Of a stretch of DNA of 16,960 nucleotides, positions 1 to 6,759 are shown one piece after another. This DNA is from Chloroflexi bacterium RBG_19FT_COMBO_48_23 (lineage in GTDB: Bacteria; Chloroflexota; Dehalococcoidia; GIF9; UBA5620). Each line of letters starts with the position of its first letter. The stretch's first letter is position 1. The stretch is from NCBI GenBank assembly GCA_001795315.1, contig MGOH01000022.1, positions 1 through 16,960 of the forward strand, read 5' to 3'. The position numbers were made by a program, and so were the translations under genes. The notes under the pieces were generated by a model, which ran no database searches, was not told where the DNA came from, and saw only the letters and a list, made by a program, of their open reading frames with translations.

Positions 1-158
1 TTATCTCCTAGGTCGGTCGATAGATTAAGTTCTATCGCACATTTTAGCAATTTGTTTTCCTTCCACTATCCAGTTGTTAATTTTTTTTTGCACTAACCTT
101 GTCCAGGTAGTTGACTATAGTGATAAAATATTAGTAGGAATATAATTGGAGATATAAC
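1..158. other. Upstream intergenic region at left edge
   Basis: This stretch before mobA holds no gene that I can support. On the minus strand an AGGAG motif (positions 5-9) sits a few bases from the left edge, which would suit a leftward gene whose start codon lies just outside the window. A perfect 6-bp inverted repeat, CGATAG/CTATCG with an 8-base loop, lies at 18-37. A run of nine T at 81-89 is also present. On the plus strand a TTGACT at 111-116 and a TATAAT at 141-146 exist but are 24 bases apart, too far for one sigma70 promoter, so the mobA promoter is not identified. Confidence 0.35.
18..37. repeat. Perfect 6-bp inverted repeat with 8-base loop
   Basis: CGATAG at 18-23 pairs with CTATCG at 32-37. 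It would lie in the leader or promoter of a presumed leftward gene that starts outside the window, so it could be an operator or a leader hairpin. No T-run follows it in either direction, so a terminator is less likely. Confidence 0.35.
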
Positions 159-821
159 GTTAGCCGAGAACGAGTCTCAAATGTATCTGGAATAGTTCTA
201 GCCGGTGGCAAGAGTTCAAGACTAGGGCGTATAAAGGCCTTAGAGAGAATAAACGGGCAGAGTCTGATTGAGCGAACTATAGACTGCCTCTCCCCACCCA
301 GCCAGACAGTACTCGTGGTAACTAGCCAGGAGCAGTTTAACATTATTGCTGCGTCTCGATTGAAAGGGAAGGTGATAGTTGATTTGTATCCCGGAAAAGG
401 AGCTTTAGGAGGTATCTACACTGGGCTGGCAAGTGCTGAGAATTTCTATAGTTTGGTCGTAGGTTGTGACATGCCATTTCTCAATCGCGATTTGTTGTGT
501 TATTTGATTGACCTTGCTCCTGGTTTTGATGCAGTTGTTCCTAGAATAGATGGTATGTATGAGCCACTTCATGCTGTTTATTCCAAAGGCTGTTTGACAT
601 CTATGAGTGAATTGATGAAGCAGGGTAGATTGGAGATATCAAAGTTGTTCAATTCGGTTAATACAAGATATGTTGATAAGGAAAAGATAGCAAGATTTGA
701 TCCGCAGTTTTTGAGTTTCTTCAATGCCAACACGTTGGGCGATCTGAGAAAAGTCAAGGAACTCATAAAGCAGGGAGAGCATGGTCTTATTGTTGGGAGG
801 GACTGCTCTAGCTATGATTAG
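159..821 (+). CDS. mobA: Molybdenum cofactor guanylyltransferase MobA (irregular start)
   Basis: MobA transfers GMP from GTP to molybdopterin in the cytoplasm, making the guanine dinucleotide cofactor of DMSO-reductase-type enzymes. The nucleotide-binding motif LAGGKSSRLG, followed by the conserved Lys in IKAL, is encoded at 198-242. GALGGI, the metal-site motif GCDMPFL, EPLHAVY and the FFNANTLGDL tail follow in the usual order and the length is normal. The open frame extends back to a TAG at 135-137, but it contains no ATG, GTG or TTG before the GTG at 315, and starting there would delete the GTP-binding loop. A GGAG at 148-151 is 7 bases from codon GTT at 159, which I use as a nominal start. 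An ATG at 181 is out of frame. A non-canonical start, a small indel or a sequence error is possible. The gene overlaps moeA by 8 bases. Confidence 0.8.
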   Translation, partial: VSRERVSNVSGIVLAGGKSSRLGRIKALERINGQSLIERTIDCLSPPSQTVLVVTSQEQFNIIAASRLKGKVIVDLYPGKGALGGIYTGLASAENFYSLVVGCDMPFLNRDLLCYLIDLAPGFDAVVPRIDGMYEPLHAVYSKGCLTSMSELMKQGRLEISKLFNSVNTRYVDKEKIARFDPQFLSFFNANTLGDLRKVKELIKQGEHGLIVGRDCSSYD

Positions 822-2088
822 TGTTGAAGAAGCCCTGGGCAAAATTCTAGATTTCATAAGAGTCCTGGAGAAGGAGGAAAAGGCTCTTCTGGACTGTTTG
901 GGGCAGATTCTGGGTGAGGACGTTTATGCCCCTTTTGATGTGCCTCCTCAAGATAATTCTGCTATGGATGGCTATGCTGTGCAGTCCAAAAGTATTGCAG
1001 GAGCGAGCTACGAGCACCCTGGCATTCTCACTGTTGTTGGTGAAGTAGCTGCAGGTTGTGTCTCTGACTTGCAGGTGGAGATCGGAACAGCTGTCAGGAT
1101 TATGACCGGTGCTTTTGTGCCACACGGTGCAGACGTGGTAATTCCTTTTGAGGATACTGATGAAGTTGACCGTAAGCGGGTTTCAGTCTCCAGTGCTGAA
1201 ATCGGTGTTCGTGTTGAGTTGCCTGCTGGTTCTAATATCCGTCGGAGGGGAGAGGATATCGCAAAGGGAGCATTGGTTTTGAAGCGGGGGAGATTGCTTT
1301 GTCCCGCTGAAATTGGAGTGCTGGCTTCGCTGGGAAAGAATATGGTTTCGGTAATTCGCCGTCCAGTAGTAGGCATACTAGCCACTGGCAACGAAGTCGT
1401 TGAGATTGGTCAACCTATCCTGCCAGGAAAAATATATAATAGTAACAGTTATGGCTTAGCCGCCCAGGTTCTTAGCTATGGGGGTATTCCCAGAATTATG
1501 GGGATTGCTCGAGACAATGTGGAACAATTGACTACAGCTATCCACCAGGGTTTTGACTGCGATATGCTGGTAACTTCAGGCGGAGTTTCTTTGGGTGATT
1601 ATGATGTGGTTAAACAGGTTCTGGCAGCTGAGGGAGATGTATCCTTTTGGACAGTGCGCATGAAACCAGGCAAGCCTTTAGCTTTTGGCACGTTCAAAAG
1701 AAGCGATGGGAAAAAGATACCTCATTTGGGGTTGCCAGGCAATCCAGTGAGCTCAATGATTACCTTTGAACTTTTTGCCCGTCCTGCTATTTTTAAGATG
1801 ATGGGTAGGAGCGATTTGACTAAACCCAATATTACAGCGGTACTTGAAGACTCGATTGAAAACAGAGACGGACGTCGTATTTTCGCCCGTGTTGCGGTTA
1901 GCAAGAGAAACGGTAAATATTTTGCCAGTATTACAGGTCCTCAAGGTTCGGGAGTTTTGACATCTATGATGAAAGCCAATGGATTAGCAGTTATCCCAGA
2001 AACTACGAAGCTAGTTAAACCTGGAACTGTTGTAGAGGTAGTGATGTTTGATTGGGAGGATGTTGAGATTGATGAAAAAGATAAATAA
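814..2088 (+). CDS. moeA: Molybdopterin molybdenumtransferase MoeA
   Basis: MoeA inserts molybdate into adenylylated molybdopterin to give Moco, acting in the cytoplasm just before MobA. The product is about 424 residues, normal for the family. Diagnostic motifs are DNSAMDGYAV near the N-terminus, RIMTGAFVPHGADVV, PAGSNIRRRGEDI, the MoCF domain motif TSGGVSLGDYD, MKPGKPLAFG and LPGNPVSS, then the C-terminal domain IV. I chose ATG 814 (MISVEEAL), where homology begins and where ATGATTAG overlaps the mobA stop by 8 bases, suggesting translational coupling. An in-frame ATG at 781 with a nearby AGGGAG is a credible alternative that adds 11 residues. The next gene follows within about 21 bases. 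Confidence 0.95.
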   Translation: MISVEEALGKILDFIRVLEKEEKALLDCLGQILGEDVYAPFDVPPQDNSAMDGYAVQSKSIAGASYEHPGILTVVGEVAAGCVSDLQVEIGTAVRIMTGAFVPHGADVVIPFEDTDEVDRKRVSVSSAEIGVRVELPAGSNIRRRGEDIAKGALVLKRGRLLCPAEIGVLASLGKNMVSVIRRPVVGILATGNEVVEIGQPILPGKIYNSNSYGLAAQVLSYGGIPRIMGIARDNVEQLTTAIHQGFDCDMLVTSGGVSLGDYDVVKQVLAAEGDVSFWTVRMKPGKPLAFGTFKRSDGKKIPHLGLPGNPVSSMITFELFARPAIFKMMGRSDLTKPNITAVLEDSIENRDGRRIFARVAVSKRNGKYFASITGPQGSGVLTSMMKANGLAVIPETTKLVKPGTVVEVVMFDWEDVEIDEKDK

Positions 2089-2109
2089 TTGAGTCAAGGA
2101 CGGAGAGAG

Positions 2110-2841
2110 ATGATTTTCGGAGCATCAGAGTTTGTTTTTAAGCCACCGCCTTTGGTTGCTAGGGCTAGGCGGGTTTTAATCAAGCCTAACGCTGGCTATC
2201 CAATGCCGTATCCGATTAGCACTAGTCGAGAGACTATGAATCTGATAATTGAAAGCATCAAACAAGTCAGTGATGCTGATATTATCATACTCGAAGGGAC
2301 CCACAACGGAGAGTCTATATATCCGATATATCAAGCCCTGGGTTACGATTTTCCAAGGGTTTTGATGTTGGATGTTCGGGATTGTATTTGGGTGGAGGTG
2401 GAAAACCCGCTGCCTCATTCTTTTGTCGTGCCTACATTTTGGGTGCCCAATGTGGTTCTTTCTAGCGATTATTTAATTACTGTCTCTCCATTCAAGGTTC
2501 TTGGTGGTAGCGGCTATTTCAGTGTGCCAAATCTCTTGAGTTTGTTGCCTGTAAGCAAGTACAGGGGGGATGCCCCTGGTGGTTGGGGAACTCTTTATGA
2601 ATTAGGGATAGATAAAGTGATAGCTGATCTCTATTTTACTTTGCCGTTTGATTTAGGTGTTGTTGATGCTCGCCAGAGATTTATCGGTCTTGACAACTTG
2701 TCTCAAGGAAAAGTTGAGGAATACGGGAAAATTTTTGCTGGTGAGCCGTATGAGGTCGACCGGGAAGCAGCACAGATGAGCGGAGTTGCGGCCAGCTATC
2801 TTGCCATAATTGAAGCCGGCAAGGCTGAACTTGAAGCGTGA
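2110..2841 (+). CDS. DUF362-family protein
   Basis: The product is about 243 residues and resembles the DUF362 family (PF04015): VLIKPNAG near the N-terminus, an ILEGT strand-loop in the middle third, and an LITVSPFKVLGGSGYFSVPN segment in the place where the family usually has KxKTH...KN. Members are of unknown biochemical function and are often fused to ferredoxin domains. This one is not: only one cysteine is visible, so no Fe-S cluster is expected. No signal peptide or membrane segment is evident, so it is probably cytoplasmic. ATG 2110 is preferred because AAGGA (2096-2100) lies 9 bases upstream; a TTG directly after the moeA stop (2089) would add 7 residues. Placement behind mobA-moeA suggests co-transcription but does not prove a molybdenum role. 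Confidence 0.7.
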   Translation: MIFGASEFVFKPPPLVARARRVLIKPNAGYPMPYPISTSRETMNLIIESIKQVSDADIIILEGTHNGESIYPIYQALGYDFPRVLMLDVRDCIWVEVENPLPHSFVVPTFWVPNVVLSSDYLITVSPFKVLGGSGYFSVPNLLSLLPVSKYRGDAPGGWGTLYELGIDKVIADLYFTLPFDLGVVDARQRFIGLDNLSQGKVEEYGKIFAGEPYEVDREAAQMSGVAASYLAIIEAGKAELEA

Positions 2842-3024
2842 ACAGGCAAGGTCAGATAAAAACAGTAAATTGAAAGACCCCAGCTATTTTATCGACTTAA
2901 GCCGGTTTAAAAATAATGACTGCCCCTTTGCCTTTTGTTGCATGTAATTGAATTTATTCAGATTGCCAAGAGCGAGCGATCTTTGACATAAGGGGCATGT
3001 AGACAGTATTGTTTTTGTTCCAGG
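2842..3024. other. Intergenic region between convergent genes
   Basis: The DUF362 gene and the acylphosphatase gene converge here. I find no credible small gene and no standard intrinsic terminator. An 8-bp perfect inverted repeat, TGCCCCTT (2921-2928) and AAGGGGCA, is present, but its arms are about 60 bases apart. A TTAAGCCGGTTTAA near-palindrome also occurs around 2897-2910. Confidence 0.4.
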
Positions 3025-3309
3025 CTAGGATCTTACTTCAAAGTTGGAAAATTGTCCGGTGAATGCGGACCAGTCTATATCTATCTGTTCTACTACTGAT
3101 TCAGGCGGTCCTACCTCGAGTTGGCTAACTAGCTCCTCTAGTTTTTCTTTTGGTCCCTCAGCATGTATCTGAACTGCGTTCATTTCACGTAAGTTGCGCA
3201 CATAGCCCCGCAAGCCTAATGATTTGGCAAGCCGAGAAGTGAAGGCCCGGTAATAGACACCTTTAACATGACCGTGAACTGTAGCTGTGAGATAAGCTAA
3301 TTCAGGCAT
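3025..3309 (-). CDS. acyP: Acylphosphatase
   Basis: Acylphosphatase hydrolyses carboxyl-phosphate bonds such as that of acetyl phosphate and acts in the cytoplasm. With the start at 3309 the product is 94 residues, the normal family size. The phosphate-binding loop HGHVKGVYYR contains the catalytic Arg21, and GYVRN contains Asn39. Their 18-residue spacing equals that of the classical enzymes (Arg23/Asn41 in human). A GTG at 3354 would add 15 residues before the conserved fold and has no ribosome binding site, so ATG 3309 is chosen, although its GGAGG is about 15 bases upstream, farther than ideal. It lies about 75 bases downstream of the radical SAM gene on the same strand and is probably the last gene of that operon. 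Confidence 0.9.
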   Translation of the reverse strand: MPELAYLTATVHGHVKGVYYRAFTSRLAKSLGLRGYVRNLREMNAVQIHAEGPKEKLEELVSQLEVGPPESVVEQIDIDWSAFTGQFSNFEVRS

Positions 3310-3384
3310 CTTGCATTCTTTTAACCTCCGTATGTGATTTCTTGTAAGTGGCACTTGTTTTTTTAGTCTGCTTTATTGTCATAG

Positions 3385-4311
3385 TTAAATCGCATTGGCA
3401 GTAACTGGATACAACCTGTCCAGACGGCTTATCCCAGCACTTCTAGCCATTTCAACAGCCTCGAGGAATTCCTGTTTCGATGGTGGCCTGGCCAGTTGGG
3501 GTATTTGGAAAGCCTTGTAGCAGGGGTGGTATTGGGTCATAACATTGACATAGCTGTTTTGAGAAATATCTTCAGCTATAAATCTCATTATCTCTCTCGT
3601 GCCCGCGAGTCTGCGAGGCAAGACCAGATGGCGTATTAGAAGGCCTTGGATAGCTATCCCATCTTTGTCAGTTTGGAGGTCTCCTGCTTGGCGATGCATT
3701 TCCTTCAGAGCGGCTCGGTTTATGCAAGGATAGTTATTTATGCCTGATAACTCTTCAGCAGTCTTTTCGTCAGAATACTTCATATCTGGCATATAAATAT
3801 CTATAATACCATCCAGGATCTCCAGGGTTTTAACAGAATCATAACCACCAGAATTGTAGACGAGTGGTAACCTTAGGCCTAGATTTATTGCTATTTCCAG
3901 CGCTTCTAGGATTTGGGGAACCACATGGGTTGGTGATACGAAATTTATATTGTGGCAACCTTGGTTTTGGAGGTCTAGCATCATTTTTGCTAGCTCCTCC
4001 TTGCTGACTGTAGCCCCATCGCCAAGTTGACTTATGCTGGAGTTCTGGCAGAAAAGACATTTCAGATTGCAGTTGGTGAAAAAGATGGTGCCTGAGCCAT
4101 GCTTGCCAACTAGTGGCGCTTCTTCCCCGAAATGCGGTCCGTAGCTGGAAACTATTGCTGACCGAGCAGTACGACATTTGCCCATCTCGCCAGTCAGCCG
4201 GCTAACGCCACAATGCTGGGGGCATACCTGGCAATTTCCCAATAAAGCTTTTGCTGTTTCTATCCGTTCAGCTAATTTGCCACTATGATAGAGCTCCAAA
4301 TAAGCCGCCAT
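3385..4311 (-). CDS. PflX-like radical SAM protein (COG1313)
   Basis: This 308-residue protein is a radical S-adenosylmethionine enzyme of the uncharacterised PflX (COG1313) group, related to pyruvate formate-lyase activases. The radical SAM cluster motif CNLKCLFC gives Cys81, Cys85 and Cys88 on a 4Fe-4S cluster. The group's N-terminal cysteines (27, 30, 34 and 46) sit in a CxxCPxxCG...GxC arrangement and may bind an additional metal or cluster. HFGEEAPL, GSGTIFFTNC and the C-terminal GISRLDRLYP are typical of the group. The substrate is unknown, and no pyruvate formate-lyase is present in the window. The start ATG 4311 is 5 bases after the stop of a 47-residue gene, with GGAAG as a weak ribosome site. 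The AmmeMemoRadiSam protein AmrS is a related but less fitting alternative. Confidence 0.88.
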   Translation of the reverse strand: MAAYLELYHSGKLAERIETAKALLGNCQVCPQHCGVSRLTGEMGKCRTARSAIVSSYGPHFGEEAPLVGKHGSGTIFFTNCNLKCLFCQNSSISQLGDGATVSKEELAKMMLDLQNQGCHNINFVSPTHVVPQILEALEIAINLGLRLPLVYNSGGYDSVKTLEILDGIIDIYMPDMKYSDEKTAEELSGINNYPCINRAALKEMHRQAGDLQTDKDGIAIQGLLIRHLVLPRRLAGTREIMRFIAEDISQNSYVNVMTQYHPCYKAFQIPQLARPPSKQEFLEAVEMARSAGISRLDRLYPVTANAI

Positions 4312-4316
4312 CTAAT

Positions 4317-4460
4317 TCATTCTTCCGTCTGTTCAGGCGTCTTCTTGCCTTTTTTAATTACTTCCACCTCTATTTGTGGTGTGATAATTGTGGCGATTGG
4401 CCTTTTGGCTCCCTTCTTAGCCTTTTTGTTCTCTCTCCATCTAAAATCTCTTGTGCCCAT
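4317..4460 (-). CDS. Small basic protein, 47 residues, function unknown
   Basis: A short minus-strand frame starts with ATG at 4460-4458 and stops with TGA at 4317. The AGGAA in the sequence ACGAGGAACTGACATG lies 5 bases upstream of the start. The product begins MGTRDFRWRENKKAKKG, is Lys/Arg-rich in its first 20 residues, has a short hydrophobic stretch (PIATIITP), then a VEVIKKGKK segment and an acidic Glu-rich end. There is no Cys, signal peptide or clear membrane segment. It ends 5 bases before the radical SAM start, which suggests translational coupling. I do not recognise the family. The ribosome site, the tight spacing and the promoter upstream are the grounds for calling it real. An RNA- or nucleic-acid-binding role would be guesswork. 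Confidence 0.7.
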   Translation of the reverse strand: MGTRDFRWRENKKAKKGAKRPIATIITPQIEVEVIKKGKKTPEQTEE

Positions 4461-4497
4461 GTCAGTTCCTCGTGCTGATTTTGTATTTGATAATAAA

Positions 4498-4526
4498 AGT
4501 TTAGCAGAGGCAAGTTGCCTTGTAAA
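4498..4526 (-). promoter_or_regulatory. Promoter of the small-protein/radical SAM/acylphosphatase operon
   Basis: On the minus strand TTTACA (4526-4521), a 17-base spacer and TAAACT (4503-4498) resemble a sigma70 promoter, with 5/6 and 4/6 matches. The expected start of transcription is about 30 bases before the small gene's ATG. The spacer contains a perfect palindrome that is listed separately. Confidence 0.5.
4508..4520. promoter_or_regulatory. Palindrome AGGCAA-N-TTGCCT between -35 and -10, possible operator
   Basis: AGGCAAGTTGCCT is a 6+1+6 perfect inverted repeat located entirely within the spacer of the predicted leftward promoter and about 20 bases upstream of the rightward -35 element. 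A repressor dimer bound here would block the leftward promoter. No known regulator is assigned. Confidence 0.4.
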
Positions 4527-4540
4527 GGATTAGCAGGGAT

Positions 4541-4569
4541 TTGCCATTGGCCTGTCGTTGGTGTATACT
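4541..4569 (+). promoter_or_regulatory. Sigma70-like promoter for the zinc ribbon-comF-hpf-macro-ogt genes
   Basis: TTGCCA (4541-4546), a 17-base spacer and TATACT (4564-4569) match the sigma70 consensus at 5/6 in both boxes. Transcription would start near 4576, just before the ribosome binding site at 4582-4588. It is divergent from the leftward promoter at 4498-4526. The same-strand genes up to 7260 are separated by gaps of only 16-46 bases. Confidence 0.65.
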
Positions 4570-4594
4570 ATGGACTCTTGGAGGAGGTGGAATC

Positions 4595-4810
4595 GTGGAA
4601 AACAATTCCTTTCCAAAATGTTTAAAATGTAAGGTCGGTGATTTGGTGCCGCTATCTGATTTTGGTAGCCAAGGAGCGGCGATTCATTACAAGGCTTGGG
4701 TGTGTACCAATCCTGATTGTGGCTATAACATCAAAATCAGGAATGGCGACGTATATCTGAATGAGCCCATTTTCAGTGGAACGGGCCCTAGTCCTCGTTC
4801 ACGCGCATAG
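4595..4810 (+). CDS. Small zinc-ribbon protein
   Basis: The product is 71 residues with a two-knuckle zinc ribbon: CLKC (Cys9, Cys12) and CTNPDC (Cys37, Cys42), separated by a strand-rich segment, followed by a polar tail without cysteines. A structural zinc site is expected, perhaps for protein or nucleic acid contact; no specific function is known. The start is GTG 4595, because AGGAGGT (4582-4588) lies 6 bases upstream and the predicted promoter (-10 at 4564-4569) would lie inside any longer version. It is the first gene of the plus-strand cluster leading to comF. It carries no membrane segment. Confidence 0.7.
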   Translation: MENNSFPKCLKCKVGDLVPLSDFGSQGAAIHYKAWVCTNPDCGYNIKIRNGDVYLNEPIFSGTGPSPRSRA

Positions 4811-4849
4811 CTCATAAGTAGTCACGTCATTTTCCCCTATGCTTTTGCG

Positions 4850-5560
4850 GTGGAGGCTTTGTCTTTGCTGACGGGGCATCTACAGGAGAAAGTTGTCGAT
4901 TTTTTCTTTCCACGCCGTTGTATTGGGTGTGGAAAAGTAGGGGATTTTTTGTGTGTTGACTGCCGTCAGAAGCTACCACGGATTTTGAAGCCTATTTGTA
5001 AAAAGTGCGGGAAGCCTGAGTCAAGCGGTACTTTATGCTCAGCTTGCTGGGGGCAAAAGACTGAGATCGATGGAATTCGATCTGTTTTCCGATTCGAAGG
5101 AATAATACGCCAGGCTATTCACGATCTGAAGTATCGTAATCTGAAATCAATCTCCGGTTGCCTGGCTATGTTAATAGCTGATTATCTTCAAGACAATCCG
5201 GTGCACGGCGGAGTTTTGGTGCCTGTGCCTCTTCACTCTCAACGATTGCGAGAACGCGGTTACAATCAATCAGGTCTTCTGGTGCGAGAACTGGGCAAAT
5301 TGATAGTGTTACCTGTGATTGATGATAGCTTGTGTCGTCTCAAAGATAGTTTACCTCAGGCCAGAACAACGACCATTGATGAGCGGAGGAAGAATGTAAA
5401 AGAAGCTTTCGCTTGTCAGGGGGAAGAACTGAAGGAAAAGAACGTTATTTTGATTGATGATGTATGTACCTCAGGAGCTACTTTGGAAGCCTGCGCTGTG
5501 GCGCTTAAGGCTGGTGGGGCTATTTCAGTATGGGGTTTGACTCTGGCTAGGGAAATTTAA
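4850..5560 (+). CDS. comF: ComF family phosphoribosyltransferase-like protein
   Basis: ComF proteins take part in DNA uptake and fork repair in naturally competent bacteria, but are also widespread in bacteria not known to be competent. The 236 residues contain an N-terminal cysteine-rich zinc region of four pairs (CIGC 24/27, CVDC 35/38, CKKC 50/53, CSAC 63/66), the family motif LRERGYNQ, and near residue 199 the PRPP-binding loop VILIDDVCTSGAT of type I phosphoribosyltransferases. The start is uncertain: GTG 4850 has a weak ribosome site, whereas GGAGG at 4852-4856 would serve TTG 4865, giving a protein 5 residues shorter. No other competence genes are in the window. It is co-directional with hpf, 16 bases downstream. 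Confidence 0.9.
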   Translation: MEALSLLTGHLQEKVVDFFFPRRCIGCGKVGDFLCVDCRQKLPRILKPICKKCGKPESSGTLCSACWGQKTEIDGIRSVFRFEGIIRQAIHDLKYRNLKSISGCLAMLIADYLQDNPVHGGVLVPVPLHSQRLRERGYNQSGLLVRELGKLIVLPVIDDSLCRLKDSLPQARTTTIDERRKNVKEAFACQGEELKEKNVILIDDVCTSGATLEACAVALKAGGAISVWGLTLAREI

Positions 5561-5576
5561 TAAGGGAGGTAGAGAC

Positions 5577-6134
5577 ATGGAGCTGCAAATTTCTAGCAAG
5601 AACATGGAAATCTCTCCAGCGGTTCGAAATTATGTACAAAAGAAAATTGGCAAGTTAGCTCATTACTTGCCTAATATCACTGAAGCTAAAGTAGAAATAC
5701 ATGAGGAAAACACGAAGTCGCCCGAGCACCGCTTTACTGCGCAAGTTACTTTGAACAGTAAGGGTGTCTTATTAAGGGGAGAGGAGAGAGGTGAAAGAGT
5801 TCGCGTAGCTGTTGATGCTGTAGCTGATGTGTTGGCACGACAGATTGAACGCTATAAGGGGAAGCTACATGACAAAGAGCGTGGTGTTTCTCTCACTCGC
5901 CAATCTGCAGTTTCTGAAGTGGTGATTGGCAATGCGGAAGCTAGAGATTGGCCGAAGATAGTTAGAGTTAAACGCTTTACAGTCAAGCCAATGTCAGTAA
6001 CTGAGGCAGCTGAGCGAATGGAGCTTTTGGGTCATTCATTCTTTCTTTTTATTAATGATGAGGATGCTTCGCTTGCTTTGTTGTACCGACGTGATGATGG
6101 TGATTACGGTTTGATCGAGCCTGATTTAGCCTGA
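5577..6134 (+). CDS. hpf: Ribosome hibernation promoting factor, long form
   Basis: The 185-residue protein has an N-terminal S30AE/YfiA domain (about residues 1-100, starting MELQISSKNMEISPAV), which binds the decoding region of the 30S subunit. A basic linker follows, then a C-terminal dimerisation domain (about 125-182) with KRFTVKPMSVTEAAERM and GHSFFLFINDED. Long HPF causes 100S ribosome dimers during stasis. The ribosome site GGGAGGT is well placed before ATG 5577. It lies between comF and the macro domain gene, with gaps of 16 and 18 bases, so it is presumably co-transcribed with both. No dedicated stress promoter is visible in the short gap. Confidence 0.95.
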   Translation: MELQISSKNMEISPAVRNYVQKKIGKLAHYLPNITEAKVEIHEENTKSPEHRFTAQVTLNSKGVLLRGEERGERVRVAVDAVADVLARQIERYKGKLHDKERGVSLTRQSAVSEVVIGNAEARDWPKIVRVKRFTVKPMSVTEAAERMELLGHSFFLFINDEDASLALLYRRDDGDYGLIEPDLA

Positions 6135-6152
6135 GCTTATCTGGAGACAATC

Positions 6153-6713
6153 ATGAGTGAGGGCAATGAGCTAGTTATTGACAAGACGAAACTTGGCTTG
6201 ATTCAAGGCGATATTACTAAGCAGGTAACAGACGCTATCGTAAATGCTGCTAATTCCAGTTTAATGGGTGGTGGTGGTGTTGATGGTGCTATCCATCGGG
6301 CTGGTGGGTCAGCCATATTGAATGAATGCCGTCAAATTGTATCCCGAATAGGGCGTCTGGATACAGGCAAGGCAGTTATAACTACCGGGGGAGATCTCGA
6401 GGCGAAGTATGTAATTCATACTGTAGGTCCGGTCTGGCATGGTGGCAACCGGGGTGAGGCTGAACTACTGGCCAGTGCCTACCGGGAGAGCTTGAAACTG
6501 GCTACTGATTATAAGCTAAAGAGCATTTCCTTCCCGTCGATAAGTACTGGTGCTTATAGCTATCCTGTGTCTGAAGCAGCCAAAGTAGCTCTGAATACTG
6601 TGATTGCGTTTTTGCGTGATGGGTTAACGTTCTTGCAGGAAGTAGTCTTTGTCCTCTACGATTCTAGGACCTATCACGCTTACAGCGCAAAGCTAACTGA
6701 ACTGACTGGTTAA
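6153..6713 (+). CDS. Macro domain protein, MacroD-type ADP-ribose hydrolase
   Basis: The 186-residue single macro domain binds ADP-ribose and probably removes mono-ADP-ribose from aspartate/glutamate or hydrolyses O-acetyl-ADP-ribose, in the cytoplasm. Visible motifs are GDIT, DAIVNAANSSLMGGGGVDGA with the catalytic-type Asn and Asp, IHRAGG, GKAVITTGGDL, YVIHTVGPVW and the phosphate loop SISTGAYSYP. ATG 6153 has CTGGAG about 7 bases upstream. It lies between hpf and ogt. No partner ADP-ribosyltransferase (DarT-like) gene is recognised in the window, so it looks like a general housekeeping hydrolase and not an antitoxin. Confidence 0.92.
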   Translation: MSEGNELVIDKTKLGLIQGDITKQVTDAIVNAANSSLMGGGGVDGAIHRAGGSAILNECRQIVSRIGRLDTGKAVITTGGDLEAKYVIHTVGPVWHGGNRGEAELLASAYRESLKLATDYKLKSISFPSISTGAYSYPVSEAAKVALNTVIAFLRDGLTFLQEVVFVLYDSRTYHAYSAKLTELTG

Positions 6714-6759
6714 GCTACCAACTTTTTTGTGTCCTGAAATGTTGAAAAGAGGTGATGCG

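Noticed and set aside
111..146. TTGACT...TATAAT as the mobA promoter
   Set aside because: The 24-base spacer is too long for a sigma70 promoter and the -10 would nearly touch the ribosome site.
315..821. GTG 315 as the start of mobA
   Set aside because: It removes the LAGGKSSRLG nucleotide-binding loop, which is intact and in frame just upstream.
2921..2998. TGCCCCTT/AAGGGGCA as a terminator for the convergent genes
   Set aside because: The arms are about 60 bases apart with no T-run, so an intrinsic terminator is unlikely.
3385..4311. Radical SAM protein as a true pyruvate formate-lyase activase
   Set aside because: The N-terminal cysteine pattern and the GSGTIFFTNCNLKC context fit the PflX group, and no formate-lyase gene is present.
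4251..4533. Two plus-strand frames of 75 and 82 codons
   Set aside because: They lie antisense to the start of the radical SAM gene and the 47-residue gene, have no ribosome binding site and show hydrophobic, Ser/Phe-rich compositions typical of antisense reading.
4541..4594. N-terminal extension of the zinc ribbon gene
   Set aside because: It covers the predicted -35 and -10 boxes and the ribosome site, and the GTG at 4595 fits better.
6153..6713. Macro domain gene as a DarG-type antitoxin
   Set aside because: No DarT-like ADP-ribosyltransferase gene is adjacent, and the protein is a single macro domain without the additional DarG domain.
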